The notes under the pieces are model-generated. The model made no database searches, was not told where the DNA came from, and was given only the letters and a program-made list of their open reading frames with translations. From JBOHNM01 sp050730675 (GTDB lineage: Bacteria > Planctomycetota > Phycisphaerae > Phycisphaerales > UBA1924), in assembly GCA_050730675.1 (NCBI GenBank), contig JBOHNM010000009.1:1-47339 (forward strand): a DNA stretch of 47,339 nt, written 5' to 3'. The first letter of the stretch is position 1. Each line of letters begins with the position of its first letter. The position numbers and the translations under genes are program-made. This document shows positions 15,826 to 23,516 of this stretch, piece by piece.

Positions 15826-16199
15826 GGCCTGGCTCCATGCTTCTGTGACGAGAGTGAGGGCGTTTCGAGTTGTTCCTTCAGTCGGACGAGGGATGCGGCG
15901 AGCCCGACGCGGAAGGCGCCGAGCCACGCATCCACGTGCGCGAGCGGCTCGGGTGTGACGCGGTAGACACGCTGGCGCCCCTGCTTGCGCGGGCTGACCA
16001 GCGACGCGCCGTTCAGCACACGCAGGTGGCGCGAGATCGCTGGGCGGCTGACCGGAAACGCCCCAGCGATCTCCTCGACGGTCAGGCCGTCGGCCGCACT
16101 CCGAAGGCGAACGAGGATGGCGCGGCGGGTCGGGTCGGCGATGGCGCGGAAGACGATCTTGGCCCGGCGGAGAGATTGGTCGGATTTATCCGTAACCAT
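15822..16199 (-). CDS. ArsR-family transcriptional repressor
   Basis: This 125-residue winged-helix protein contains IVFRAIADPTRRAILVRLR, then LTVEEIAGAFPVSRPAISRHLRVLNGASLV with the recognition helix, and the wing RKQGRQRVYRVTPE. There are no clustered Cys of an arsenic or metal site, so it belongs to the metal-independent group usually paired with SRPBCC genes. It probably represses its own operon through the palindrome at 16192-16207, which covers its start codon. The predicted transcription start lies two bases before the ATG, so the message should be leaderless. Confidence 0.93.
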   Translation of the reverse strand: MVTDKSDQSLRRAKIVFRAIADPTRRAILVRLRSAADGLTVEEIAGAFPVSRPAISRHLRVLNGASLVSPRKQGRQRVYRVTPEPLAHVDAWLGAFRVGLAASLVRLKEQLETPSLSSQKHGARP

Positions 16200-16207
16200 T
16201 CAGTTAC
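16192..16207. promoter_or_regulatory. Palindromic operator for the ArsR-family repressor
   Basis: GTAACCATTCAGTTAC is an interrupted palindrome (GTAAC, six bases, GTTAC). It abuts the -10 element and covers the predicted transcription start and the ATG of the regulator gene, an ideal place for autorepression. Confidence 0.6.
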
Positions 16208-16236
16208 AGATTACCCGCGCGATGCTCGCCTGTCAA
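16208..16236 (-). promoter_or_regulatory. Promoter of the arsR-SRPBCC operon
   Basis: A consensus-quality sigma70-type promoter: TTGACA (16236-16231), 17 bases, TAATCT (16213-16208) on the minus strand. The predicted start at about 16201 is two bases before the ATG at 16199. Confidence 0.75.
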
Positions 16237-16340
16237 CCCGGAATTCCATGACTTGGTTGAGTCCCGTCGGCTTCGCCGCGGTGCTTGCCGAACGCACCGT
16301 CACTTCTCGTCCGCCGCTTCCACCTTGCCGCCGTCAGAGA

Positions 16341-16841
16341 TCAGCGACCGGTCAGTTTCCCCAACGTCACCGCCCCGGTGCCTGCTTCCACGGTGATGGT
16401 GATGTCCCCCGCCCCGCCCGAGAGGCGGATCGTGCCGCCGGATTCGGGCACACCGAAGCCGTTGATGTTGAGCTTTCCGGTTCCGCCGAAGTCCGCGGAG
16501 GCGATTTTGATCCCATACGGATCTGCGGAAAGGCTGACCGTCAACTGCGGGAGCAGGTGATCGGGGTCGGCCACGCCGCCGATCGTGTACGTGCCCGTGC
16601 CGGTGTCAACCTGTACGGTCAGGCTCTTGCCCGTCGCCATTGCTCGCTCGCGGGCGAAGCGCAGGTCCGCCTGCAGCCTGGCCGCGCCGAGCTGGACGCG
16701 GTACCGCTCGGTGGCGTTGGCGAAGCGCGGGGCGGCCATGGCGGCGAGCATGGCGATGATCACGATGACCATCACCAGCTCCACGAGCGTGAATCCCCCT
16801 CGGCGCGAGCAATGGCGCAATGGTGTGACATGAGTGATCAT
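16341..16841 (-). CDS. GspH/FimT-like minor pseudopilin
   Basis: This 166-residue protein has a leader ending RRGG, then FTLVELVMVIVIIAMLAAMA with Glu5. The continuation APRFANATERYRVQLGAARLQADLRFARERAMATGKSL is the typical GspH/FimT helix. A beta-rich C-terminal domain follows. Its ATG overlaps the stop of the upstream gene (ATGA), and it is the last of four coupled minor pseudopilin genes. In type II secretion and type IV pili such subunits form the tip complex that primes filament assembly in the inner membrane. The region 16208-16340 after it holds only the arsR promoter. Confidence 0.9.
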   Translation of the reverse strand: MITHVTPLRHCSRRGGFTLVELVMVIVIIAMLAAMAAPRFANATERYRVQLGAARLQADLRFARERAMATGKSLTVQVDTGTGTYTIGGVADPDHLLPQLTVSLSADPYGIKIASADFGGTGKLNINGFGVPESGGTIRLSGGAGDITITVEAGTGAVTLGKLTGR

Positions 16842-18124
16842 TGTGTCACCTGCCGCGCGCCGCCCAGAAGTGGTCGCATCTTGACAGTCGCGAAGCCGGG
16901 CGGCGGAGTGTCGTTGTACGTCGAGTCGTAGTTCAGCACGAGTACCCCGCCGGCCGTGAGGTTTCCACCGACCAGGAGCATGCGGCACGACACGGAGGTG
17001 GCCGTGGTCAGATTGCCCGAGACGTAGACCAGGCCCTCGATCGACGAGGGAAATGTGTCGCTGGTTGAGCTGTTCGAGATTCCGCCGTTGTAGGGGTAGG
17101 GGGTCGAGGCGGGGTTCACATTGATGTTCGATCCGCCGCTGTTCTCGCTGAGGGCCGACGCCGACGTGCGGATGTTGGCGTTGCCGCGCACCATCAGGCA
17201 GGGGTAGTTGGCGACGGCGGGCTCCCACACCACGCTGCTCTTGATGCTGCACGTCGTGCCGGGGTTGATGATCACCAGCGTGCCGACGATGCGGCAGTCC
17301 AAGATCGTGAGGTCCGCGCCGCCGGCGTCGATGACGTAGATGCCCTGAGAATTGGTGCCGCCGGAGAAGGGGTTGACCGCCGGGCTGATCAGCACGCGGG
17401 AGATGGTTCGTGCACCGCTGGTGCCCGGCAGTGAGGTGACCGGGATGCTGGTGCCGTTGGCGAGGTAGTAGTTGAACGCGCCGGAGCCGGGCATTGCTCG
17501 CTGAGGGCAAAGGGACGCCGCCGACTGCTTGAACGTCAGGCCCAGCGCCGTGAGCGACGCTTCGATCTTCGCATTGACCGAAGCAGTCACCGCCGTCACC
17601 GCGCTGTTGCTGGCGATAAGCGAGTCGGTGCACGTCACGTCGGTGGAGTTGAAGGTGATGCTGCCGCCGACGGCCGCGGCGCACGAGAGGCAGCTCGGTG
17701 CGGACGAGTCCGCGACCAGCTGTGCCTCCATTGTGTGGACGGACGTGCCGAACTTGCCGATGGCCGTGACGACGACGGTGTCGGTCTCCGTGCGGTTGAG
17801 TGCCCCGGACGGGTTGACAACGCTGATGCTGTAGGTGGCCTTGCCGAGGGCCGAGTCGGTTACCCAGGCGCCGTTGGCCCGGTTGGTGCGCCAGAGGGGG
17901 TCGGCGTCGATGAGCTGGCGGGCCAACTCGAGTGCCGATTGTGCCGTCCAGCGGGCGCGAGAGCTGTCGGAACCGGCGTTGATCGAGCGGGCGATCGCGC
18001 TGTTGGCCGAGACGCCGCCGAGACCGATCATGGTCACCAGCAGCGAAACTCCGAGCACGACGACATAGATCGACCCGCGTCGCGCCGCGAGCCGTCGAAC
18101 CAGATGTGGGGCGGGTGTCTGCAT
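16838..18124 (-). CDS. GspK/PilX-like pilus assembly protein
   Basis: This 428-residue protein has a basic start and GSIYVVVLGVSLLVTMIGLG, the PilX/GspK-like hydrophobic segment that lacks the usual Glu5. ARWTAQSALELARQLIDAD, a feature of that group, follows. The large remainder is Ser/Thr/Gly-rich beta structure with several Cys (for example CLSCAA and CTDS). It sits third in the pseudopilin operon, 7 bases after the PilV/GspI-like gene and overlapping the GspH-like gene. GspK caps the pseudopilus tip in known systems. The assignment rests on position and the N-terminus; the C-terminal domain was not recognised. Confidence 0.82.
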   Translation of the reverse strand: MQTPAPHLVRRLAARRGSIYVVVLGVSLLVTMIGLGGVSANSAIARSINAGSDSSRARWTAQSALELARQLIDADPLWRTNRANGAWVTDSALGKATYSISVVNPSGALNRTETDTVVVTAIGKFGTSVHTMEAQLVADSSAPSCLSCAAAVGGSITFNSTDVTCTDSLIASNSAVTAVTASVNAKIEASLTALGLTFKQSAASLCPQRAMPGSGAFNYYLANGTSIPVTSLPGTSGARTISRVLISPAVNPFSGGTNSQGIYVIDAGGADLTILDCRIVGTLVIINPGTTCSIKSSVVWEPAVANYPCLMVRGNANIRTSASALSENSGGSNINVNPASTPYPYNGGISNSSTSDTFPSSIEGLVYVSGNLTTATSVSCRMLLVGGNLTAGGVLVLNYDSTYNDTPPPGFATVKMRPLLGGARQVTQ

Positions 18125-18131
18125 GGCGGTC

Positions 18132-18656
18132 TCACGGGGCTTTGGGCGTTGGTGCGTTGGTCCGCACCGCCACGGCCCGTCCGTACTCCATTCCCTGGTA
18201 CTTGGCGATCACGGTGATCCGCTTGGCATTGGTCTCGCTCGCCTGCACGGTGGTGGGAGCGCTGGCGAGGACCCACTCCACGGTGACCTCGCGGCTCCAG
18301 CCCGCGTAGTCGGTCATCTTCTTCTCGGTCGCCGTCAAGGGCGGGGCCTCGTTCCATCCGTTGAAGTCGTCCACATCATCGAAGCTGATCTTGGTGGCAA
18401 GCGATTCGGAAGCGTCCAGCCCGAAGACCGGCGTTTCGTTGGGATCGGCGTACGGCTTCGAAAAAACAACCGTGAGCAGCTCGTCGGCCAGAAAACGGGC
18501 CGTCGCGCGGCGCTCGGCGATCGCGATGGTCTTGCGCGATGCCGCCACCACCTCCAGCGCCGCAAGCAGCATCAACGACACCACGATGAACGACAGCACG
18601 ACCTCGATCATCGTGAGGCCCGCGCGGGCGCGTCGTCCTCGGCGGCGGTTGTTCAT
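18132..18656 (-). CDS. PilV/GspI-like minor pseudopilin
   Basis: This 174-residue protein has the basic leader MNNRRRGRRARAG, then LTMIEVVLSFIVVSLMLLAAL. Here Leu replaces Phe at +1 and Glu5 is kept, the form seen in GspI/PilV proteins. The soluble part includes FLADELLTVVFSKPYAD and a beta-rich end. The start overlaps the stop of the upstream GspJ/PilW-like gene (ATGA). It is the second member of the four-gene operon and is likely part of the filament tip. Confidence 0.86.
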   Translation of the reverse strand: MNNRRRGRRARAGLTMIEVVLSFIVVSLMLLAALEVVAASRKTIAIAERRATARFLADELLTVVFSKPYADPNETPVFGLDASESLATKISFDDVDDFNGWNEAPPLTATEKKMTDYAGWSREVTVEWVLASAPTTVQASETNAKRITVIAKYQGMEYGRAVAVRTNAPTPKAP

Positions 18657-19756
18657 GGCGACACCGGCTGGTTGGCGAGCGGGATTACGACGCTCCGCTC
18701 GGCGGTGTTGACGGTCCCGCGCACGGTGACCGTCACGCTCGATACGCGCGTCTCGTACGCAACCGGGTCAGGCGTGTACGCCTGCCCCCAGATCTTGTAG
18801 AACAGCGACTTGTTGGTGTTCGATGACCAGGTGGCGCCGCCGTCGCTGGTGGTCATCATCGTGCCGCCGGTGGCGGTGAGCAGGCCGCCATCTTGACGGA
18901 AGGCGCCGCTCTGAATACCGGATTTCCATTGTGCCAGGAGGCACACAGACGTGCCGGCAGCGAATGTGGGCGGCGAGGCGAAACTCACCGTCTCCCACCC
19001 GTCGCTCGCGCCGAGTGATGTCTCGGGCAGGTCGGTGTACGCCAGGACAGTGCTGTTGGGCACGCCCGAGCGTGTGCCGCGAAGCTGCACGCTGGTCACG
19101 CCGTCGACAGTCACGGCGATCCGGCCCATCAACTCGACCTTTGTGACCGTGAATTTCGTCGCGCCCGACGGCAGCGTCACGGGGGTGATCTGCCCGGCCC
19201 AGGTCAGCGAGTCGATCGTCGTGCGCGAAACCAGCAGGCTGCCCGTGCAACTGGCCAGCACGCTCGTCGCCCCCGCCGTGTACGTCGTCGGCTTCTGGTA
19301 TTGCTGCGTCGCGGCCGCGATGGTCATCGTCGCCACATCCGCCGCCAGCGCCTCGGGCGTCGCATCGTTGTACCGACGCATCAACGGGTCGCCCCGCACG
19401 CCCGACCACGAGTAAGTGATCGACTCGGGGCGCCCGTCGTTGTCGCGGTCGGGCACGGTCACCACGATGCTCGTTGCGCTGATGCTCGTGACCGCCGTTG
19501 CGTACGTCACATCCGTCGTCAGCCGGTTCAACGCCGACATCTGGTCCACAAACGCCTTGCGGGTGCTCTGGTCCGGCAGCGCTTTGCTCGCCATCAGCAC
19601 CACCGAGCCCATCGCCGTCAGCAGCATCGCCCCCAACGCGGCGGCCAACGTCACCTCAACGAGCGTGAATCCCGCCCGCGCGCGCAATCCAGCCTTGTGA
19701 GCAGACCCGGGCGCGCACGCGCCGCGCTGAAGCGAACTCGTCTTCTCCGATGTCAC
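18653..19756 (-). CDS. PilW/GspJ-like minor pseudopilin
   Basis: The first gene of the pseudopilin operon. A GTG at 19756 has a strong ribosome binding site (GGAGG, 9 bases ahead) and is preferred to the longer open frame. The 367-residue product has a leader ending RARAG, then FTLVEVTLAAALGAMLLTAM with Glu5. ALPDQSTRKAFVDQMSALNRLTTDVTYA follows, typical of PilW/GspJ. The soluble region is a long beta-rich domain resembling a carbohydrate-binding or jelly-roll fold (SVQLRGTRSGVPNSTVL... GWETVSF), which is inference. It is divergent from the PilM operon. Confidence 0.86.
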   Translation of the reverse strand: MTSEKTSSLQRGACAPGSAHKAGLRARAGFTLVEVTLAAALGAMLLTAMGSVVLMASKALPDQSTRKAFVDQMSALNRLTTDVTYATAVTSISATSIVVTVPDRDNDGRPESITYSWSGVRGDPLMRRYNDATPEALAADVATMTIAAATQQYQKPTTYTAGATSVLASCTGSLLVSRTTIDSLTWAGQITPVTLPSGATKFTVTKVELMGRIAVTVDGVTSVQLRGTRSGVPNSTVLAYTDLPETSLGASDGWETVSFASPPTFAAGTSVCLLAQWKSGIQSGAFRQDGGLLTATGGTMMTTSDGGATWSSNTNKSLFYKIWGQAYTPDPVAYETRVSSVTVTVRGTVNTAERSVVIPLANQPVSP

Positions 19757-20104
19757 AGGCAAGCGCCTCCAAGACCGAGAATCGACCGGGCCCGCCCGCG
19801 ACTCCAGCCGCTCCCGTTCCGCGCCGTCATCAATCGACAGGCCCACCCGCACAACCGACACCCTGTCGGGCGATGTTCGGGGCCGCTCACCATCTCATCG
19901 GTAACTTTCCCGATCGCGCGAATCCGGCCGATGCGCACCCGCGTACCGACCAGGGCTCAGCGCGCGGCGGCAAGGGGTGCCGCCGATTGCTACGCTCTGG
20001 GCCCCGCTCGTGAGGGTTGCGTGGGGGGCGTCGGTTGGGTTGACCGGCGCCGGACGCTGATGCCGCGCGCGCACTGCATGCCCGCGCCAATGAGGGTGTT
20101 GACT
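19757..20104. other. Divergent intergenic region between two pilus operons
   Basis: These 348 bases separate the minor pseudopilin operon (minus) from the pilM operon (plus) and must hold promoters for both. No consensus pair stands out. No ORF here has coding character. Confidence 0.4.
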
Positions 20105-22162
20105 ATGGCCGCCAACGTCTGCTGGGGCGTCGAAGTCGGAGCCGGAGCACTCAAAGCCGTCAAGCTCCAGCGCGACGGCGAAAACATCACGGTCGCTGAC
20201 TTCGTGATCGTTCCGCACAAGCGCGTCCTCTCCACCCCCGAGATCGACGAGAAGGAGGCCCGGCGCGTCGCACTCGGCACGCTCGTCAGTCAGTTCGACC
20301 TCACCGGGGCCGCCATCGCCGTCAGCGTCCCGGGCCATTCCAGCTTCGCCCGCTTCGCCAAGCTCCCGCCGGTCGAGCCCAAGAAAATCCCGGACATTGT
20401 CAAGTTTGAGGCCGTCCAGCAGATCCCCTTCCCGATCGACGACGTCCAGTGGGACTACCAGACATTCGTCTCCGAGGGCTCGCCCGACGTTGAGGTCGGC
20501 ATCTTCGCCGTGACCACCGAAAAGGTCATGGAAAAGCTCGCGAAATGGCAGGACGTGGGCAAGATCCCCGACTTGCTGACCCTCTCGCCCCTGGCCGCCT
20601 TCAACGCTATCGCGTACGACCAGGTCTTCAACGAGAAGACCCCCGGCACCATCATCCTCGACATCGGCACCGTCAGCACCGACCTCATCGTTGCCGACGG
20701 CGGTCGCATCTGGATCCGCACGTTCCCCATCGGCGGCCACCAGTTCACCGAGGCACTCGTCACCGCCTTCAACCTCTCGTATGTCAAGGCCGAGAAGCTC
20801 AAGCGCGAGGCCGAAACCAGCAGCCACTCCCGCCACATCCTTCAGGCGATGCGCCCCGTCTTCGGCGATCTCGCCCAGGATGTGCAGCGCTCGATCGGCT
20901 ATTACCAGTCCCTCCACCGCGACGCCAAGCTGACCCGTCTCATCGGCCTCGGCAGCACCTTCAACCTCCCCGGTCTGCGCAAGTTCCTCTCCCAGCAGCT
21001 CTCGATCGAGGTCGTCCGTCTCGACGGCTTCTCCCGCCTGAAGCACGAAAACACCGAGAAAAACACCGATTTCCAGGCCCACGCCATGGAACTCGCCACC
21101 GCAGCGGGCCTTGCCCTTCAGGGCCTCGGCGCCGGCACGCTCAACGCCAACCTCATGCCCGTGGCCGTCGCCCGCGAGGCGATCTGGGCCGGCAAGACCA
21201 AGTGGTTCGCCGCCGCCGCCGGCCTGGCGATCGCCGCCGGCGCTGCGATGTTCGTCCGCCCACTGATGGACTCCAACGCCTTCGCCGGCGCAACCAAGCC
21301 CGCCGAGATCGACCGCGCCGCCAATCTTGCCAAGTCTCTCAAGGCCGGCTGGGCCACGGCGGAGAACGAGAACAAGCCCGATGCCCGCGCCGTTGCCGCA
21401 ATGTCGCTCCTCGAAAACCGCGCCGTCTACGGCTACCTCACCTCTGACGTCGCCGCGATGATGAACCGCGCCCAAGAGGCCGCCACCGACAAGACCAAGA
21501 TCGTCTTCGGCCGCCTCCAGACCGACTACCTCACCGGCGCCTCAGCCGCCGCTCCCACCGATTTCCCCGACCCGCGCAACCCCGCTCCCGCCGCCCCTCC
21601 TATTGACCCCAACGCCGCCGGCGGCGATCTCCGCCCGCGCGTCCACATGAAGCTCGAGGTCAACGTCGTGACCTCCGGCGCCAGCGCCGATGCCAACGCC
21701 GACAAGTTCATCAACAGCACCATGCAGGACTGGCTCTTCAAGAACGCCAAGCGCGGCGGCATCCCCTACACCCTCGACAAAGCCAAGTGGGTCGTCAAAC
21801 GCGAGAAGATCAGCGCAGCCCCCGGCGCGGGCGCTGGCGCCAACCCCAACAACCCGCCGCCCCAACCCAATAATCCTGCTCCGCGCCCCCCAGGTCCACG
21901 CGGCGGCCGCAACGCCTCACCCGGCGATGGCCCGCCCGGCAGCATGAACCCCATGAACCCGATGGGTGAACGCGGCCCCGGCAACATGCCCGCGCCGCCG
22001 CCCGCCCCAAACGCGCCCGCCCCCGGCGCTGAAGACGTCAACAAGCTCGCTCCCGCGCCCAGCGCCGAGCCCCTCGGCCCCGAGGGGTCCACCGTCAGCA
22101 CCTACACCATCGAATGGGACGCGCTCATCACGCCGCCCGCCGTGAAGGAGGCCGCCAAGTGA
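20105..22162 (+). CDS. pilM: PilM-type actin-like ATPase with a long C-terminal extension
   Basis: This 685-residue protein starts at the ATG preceded by GAGG at 9 bases. Residues about 1-345 are an actin-like PilM domain: VCWGVEVGAGALKAVKL, LVSQFDLTGAAIAVSVPGHSSFARFAKLPP, TIILDIGTVSTDLIVADG, FPIGGHQFTEAL and RLIGLGSTFNLPGLRKFL. PilM normally ends there and is cytoplasmic. Here a hydrophobic helix (about 366-386) and some 300 further residues follow, ending in a Pro/Asn/Gly-rich region and a last strand. The protein therefore resembles a PilM-PilN type fusion with its C-terminal part outside the cytoplasm. The next gene overlaps its stop (GTGA). It probably anchors the assembly platform. A second PilM is encoded at 43438-44514. 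Confidence 0.88.
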   Translation: MAANVCWGVEVGAGALKAVKLQRDGENITVADFVIVPHKRVLSTPEIDEKEARRVALGTLVSQFDLTGAAIAVSVPGHSSFARFAKLPPVEPKKIPDIVKFEAVQQIPFPIDDVQWDYQTFVSEGSPDVEVGIFAVTTEKVMEKLAKWQDVGKIPDLLTLSPLAAFNAIAYDQVFNEKTPGTIILDIGTVSTDLIVADGGRIWIRTFPIGGHQFTEALVTAFNLSYVKAEKLKREAETSSHSRHILQAMRPVFGDLAQDVQRSIGYYQSLHRDAKLTRLIGLGSTFNLPGLRKFLSQQLSIEVVRLDGFSRLKHENTEKNTDFQAHAMELATAAGLALQGLGAGTLNANLMPVAVAREAIWAGKTKWFAAAAGLAIAAGAAMFVRPLMDSNAFAGATKPAEIDRAANLAKSLKAGWATAENENKPDARAVAAMSLLENRAVYGYLTSDVAAMMNRAQEAATDKTKIVFGRLQTDYLTGASAAAPTDFPDPRNPAPAAPPIDPNAAGGDLRPRVHMKLEVNVVTSGASADANADKFINSTMQDWLFKNAKRGGIPYTLDKAKWVVKREKISAAPGAGAGANPNNPPPQPNNPAPRPPGPRGGRNASPGDGPPGSMNPMNPMGERGPGNMPAPPPAPNAPAPGAEDVNKLAPAPSAEPLGPEGSTVSTYTIEWDALITPPAVKEAAK

Positions 22163-23463
22163 ACGCCCTCAAGCCTTTCCTCGACTGGGTCAAGTCCCAC
22201 TACATCGTTGCTGCACTTCTGGGTTTGGCGATCCTCGCCGTCCCCGCCGCCGTGTATTTCTCCGGCGACTGGTCCGACAAGATCCAGAAGCAGGCCCAGA
22301 CAGAGACCAACACGCTGGCCACCAGCGTCAAGATGCCCAACCTCACCTACAAGACCAACGGCAGCCTCGACCAGCCGCCCATCGAGTATCCCGGTCCGCC
22401 GAACCAGGAACTCATCAACCACTTCGGCGGTCTTCGCTCGGTCGAGGCCAAGCAGGCCGCCGAAGTCGTCACCCGAGCTATCGAGGTGAATCAGACCGAC
22501 CGTCCCCTCCTGGTTGAGGGTCTTTTCCCAGCCCCCTCGCAGCAGGACGAGACCATCAAGCGCCGCGACTTCGCCCGCGCCTTCTTCGGCGAAGGCCTCC
22601 AGCAGCTCCTCAAGAAGCACCGCGCCTCCGGCCCCCGCAGCCCGGCCGAACTCGCTGTCGATCTCGCCGATGCCGCCCGCAAGCTTGCTCAGGTTGACAA
22701 CGTCGCCCAGCTCACTGCCGACCAGCTCGCCGCGATCTCTGCCCAACTCTGGGCCGCACGCGTCAGCGCCTACAAGGCCTATGCCCGCAACACCGGCATC
22801 TACGCCGATCTGTCCACCTTCCGCCTCCCGCAGGCCTCCGAGGAGCCCACGCTCCGCGAGGCCTTCGACTTCCAGCAGCAATACTGGATCTTCGACGACA
22901 TCTTCTCCATCGCCGACGCCGCCAACCTCAACACCTCCGGCGGCGTCCCGGGCGATGTCGTCAAGCGCATCGTCTCCATCGACGTCGAGCCCATGCGCCT
23001 CCCCGCTCCCGTGACCGACGCCGCCTCGGGCGGCACCGATCCCTCCGCGCCGGACTTCCGTGCCTCAATCACCGGCCGCGTCGGCGGCAACAGCCTCTAC
23101 GACATCCGCTACGCCAACGCCGAGTTCATCGTCTCCGCTCCTCGCTTCGCCACGTTCCTCAACGCCGTCGGCCGCAACCGCTTCGTCTCGGTCGTCGGCC
23201 TCAGCATCGAAAAAGTTGACGTCCTCGAGGACCTCAAGGCCGGTTACTACTACGGCGACGAAATGGTCGTCCGGGCCAAGGTCCGCTTCGAGACCGTCTG
23301 GCTCCGCGACTGGCTCAAGGGCATCTTCCCGCCCGAACTCGCCGCCGCCTTCGGCGTTGCCCCGCCCGCCGCGGCCGACCCCAATGCCCCCGCCACGCCC
23401 GCAACCCCCGCCGCCCCGGAACCCGCCGCGCCCGGCGGCAAGGGCCGCGCCAAGAGCGGCTGA
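22159..23463 (+). CDS. Membrane-anchored pilus-operon protein, unknown
   Basis: This 434-residue protein starts at a GTG that overlaps the pilM stop and has AAGGAGG 8 bases ahead. A short cytoplasmic N-terminus is followed by one membrane helix (about 15-35, IVAALLGLAILAVPAAVYF). A large, mostly helical domain comes next. From about residue 275 there is an alpha-beta region (RIVSIDVEPMRLP... SLYDIRYANAEFIVSAPRFATFLNAVGRNRFVSVVGLSIEKV) reminiscent of PilO-type ferredoxin-like folds. It ends in a Pro/Ala tail. The position after PilM is where PilN/PilO would be expected, so it may fill the PilO place. This is inference; no family was recognised. Confidence 0.75.
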   Translation: MNALKPFLDWVKSHYIVAALLGLAILAVPAAVYFSGDWSDKIQKQAQTETNTLATSVKMPNLTYKTNGSLDQPPIEYPGPPNQELINHFGGLRSVEAKQAAEVVTRAIEVNQTDRPLLVEGLFPAPSQQDETIKRRDFARAFFGEGLQQLLKKHRASGPRSPAELAVDLADAARKLAQVDNVAQLTADQLAAISAQLWAARVSAYKAYARNTGIYADLSTFRLPQASEEPTLREAFDFQQQYWIFDDIFSIADAANLNTSGGVPGDVVKRIVSIDVEPMRLPAPVTDAASGGTDPSAPDFRASITGRVGGNSLYDIRYANAEFIVSAPRFATFLNAVGRNRFVSVVGLSIEKVDVLEDLKAGYYYGDEMVVRAKVRFETVWLRDWLKGIFPPELAAAFGVAPPAAADPNAPATPATPAAPEPAAPGGKGRAKSG

Positions 23464-23516
23464 TCGTCCGTTCCGACCCCTCGTCCGTTCCTCCGCACCG
23501 CACCGGAGCCTGACCC

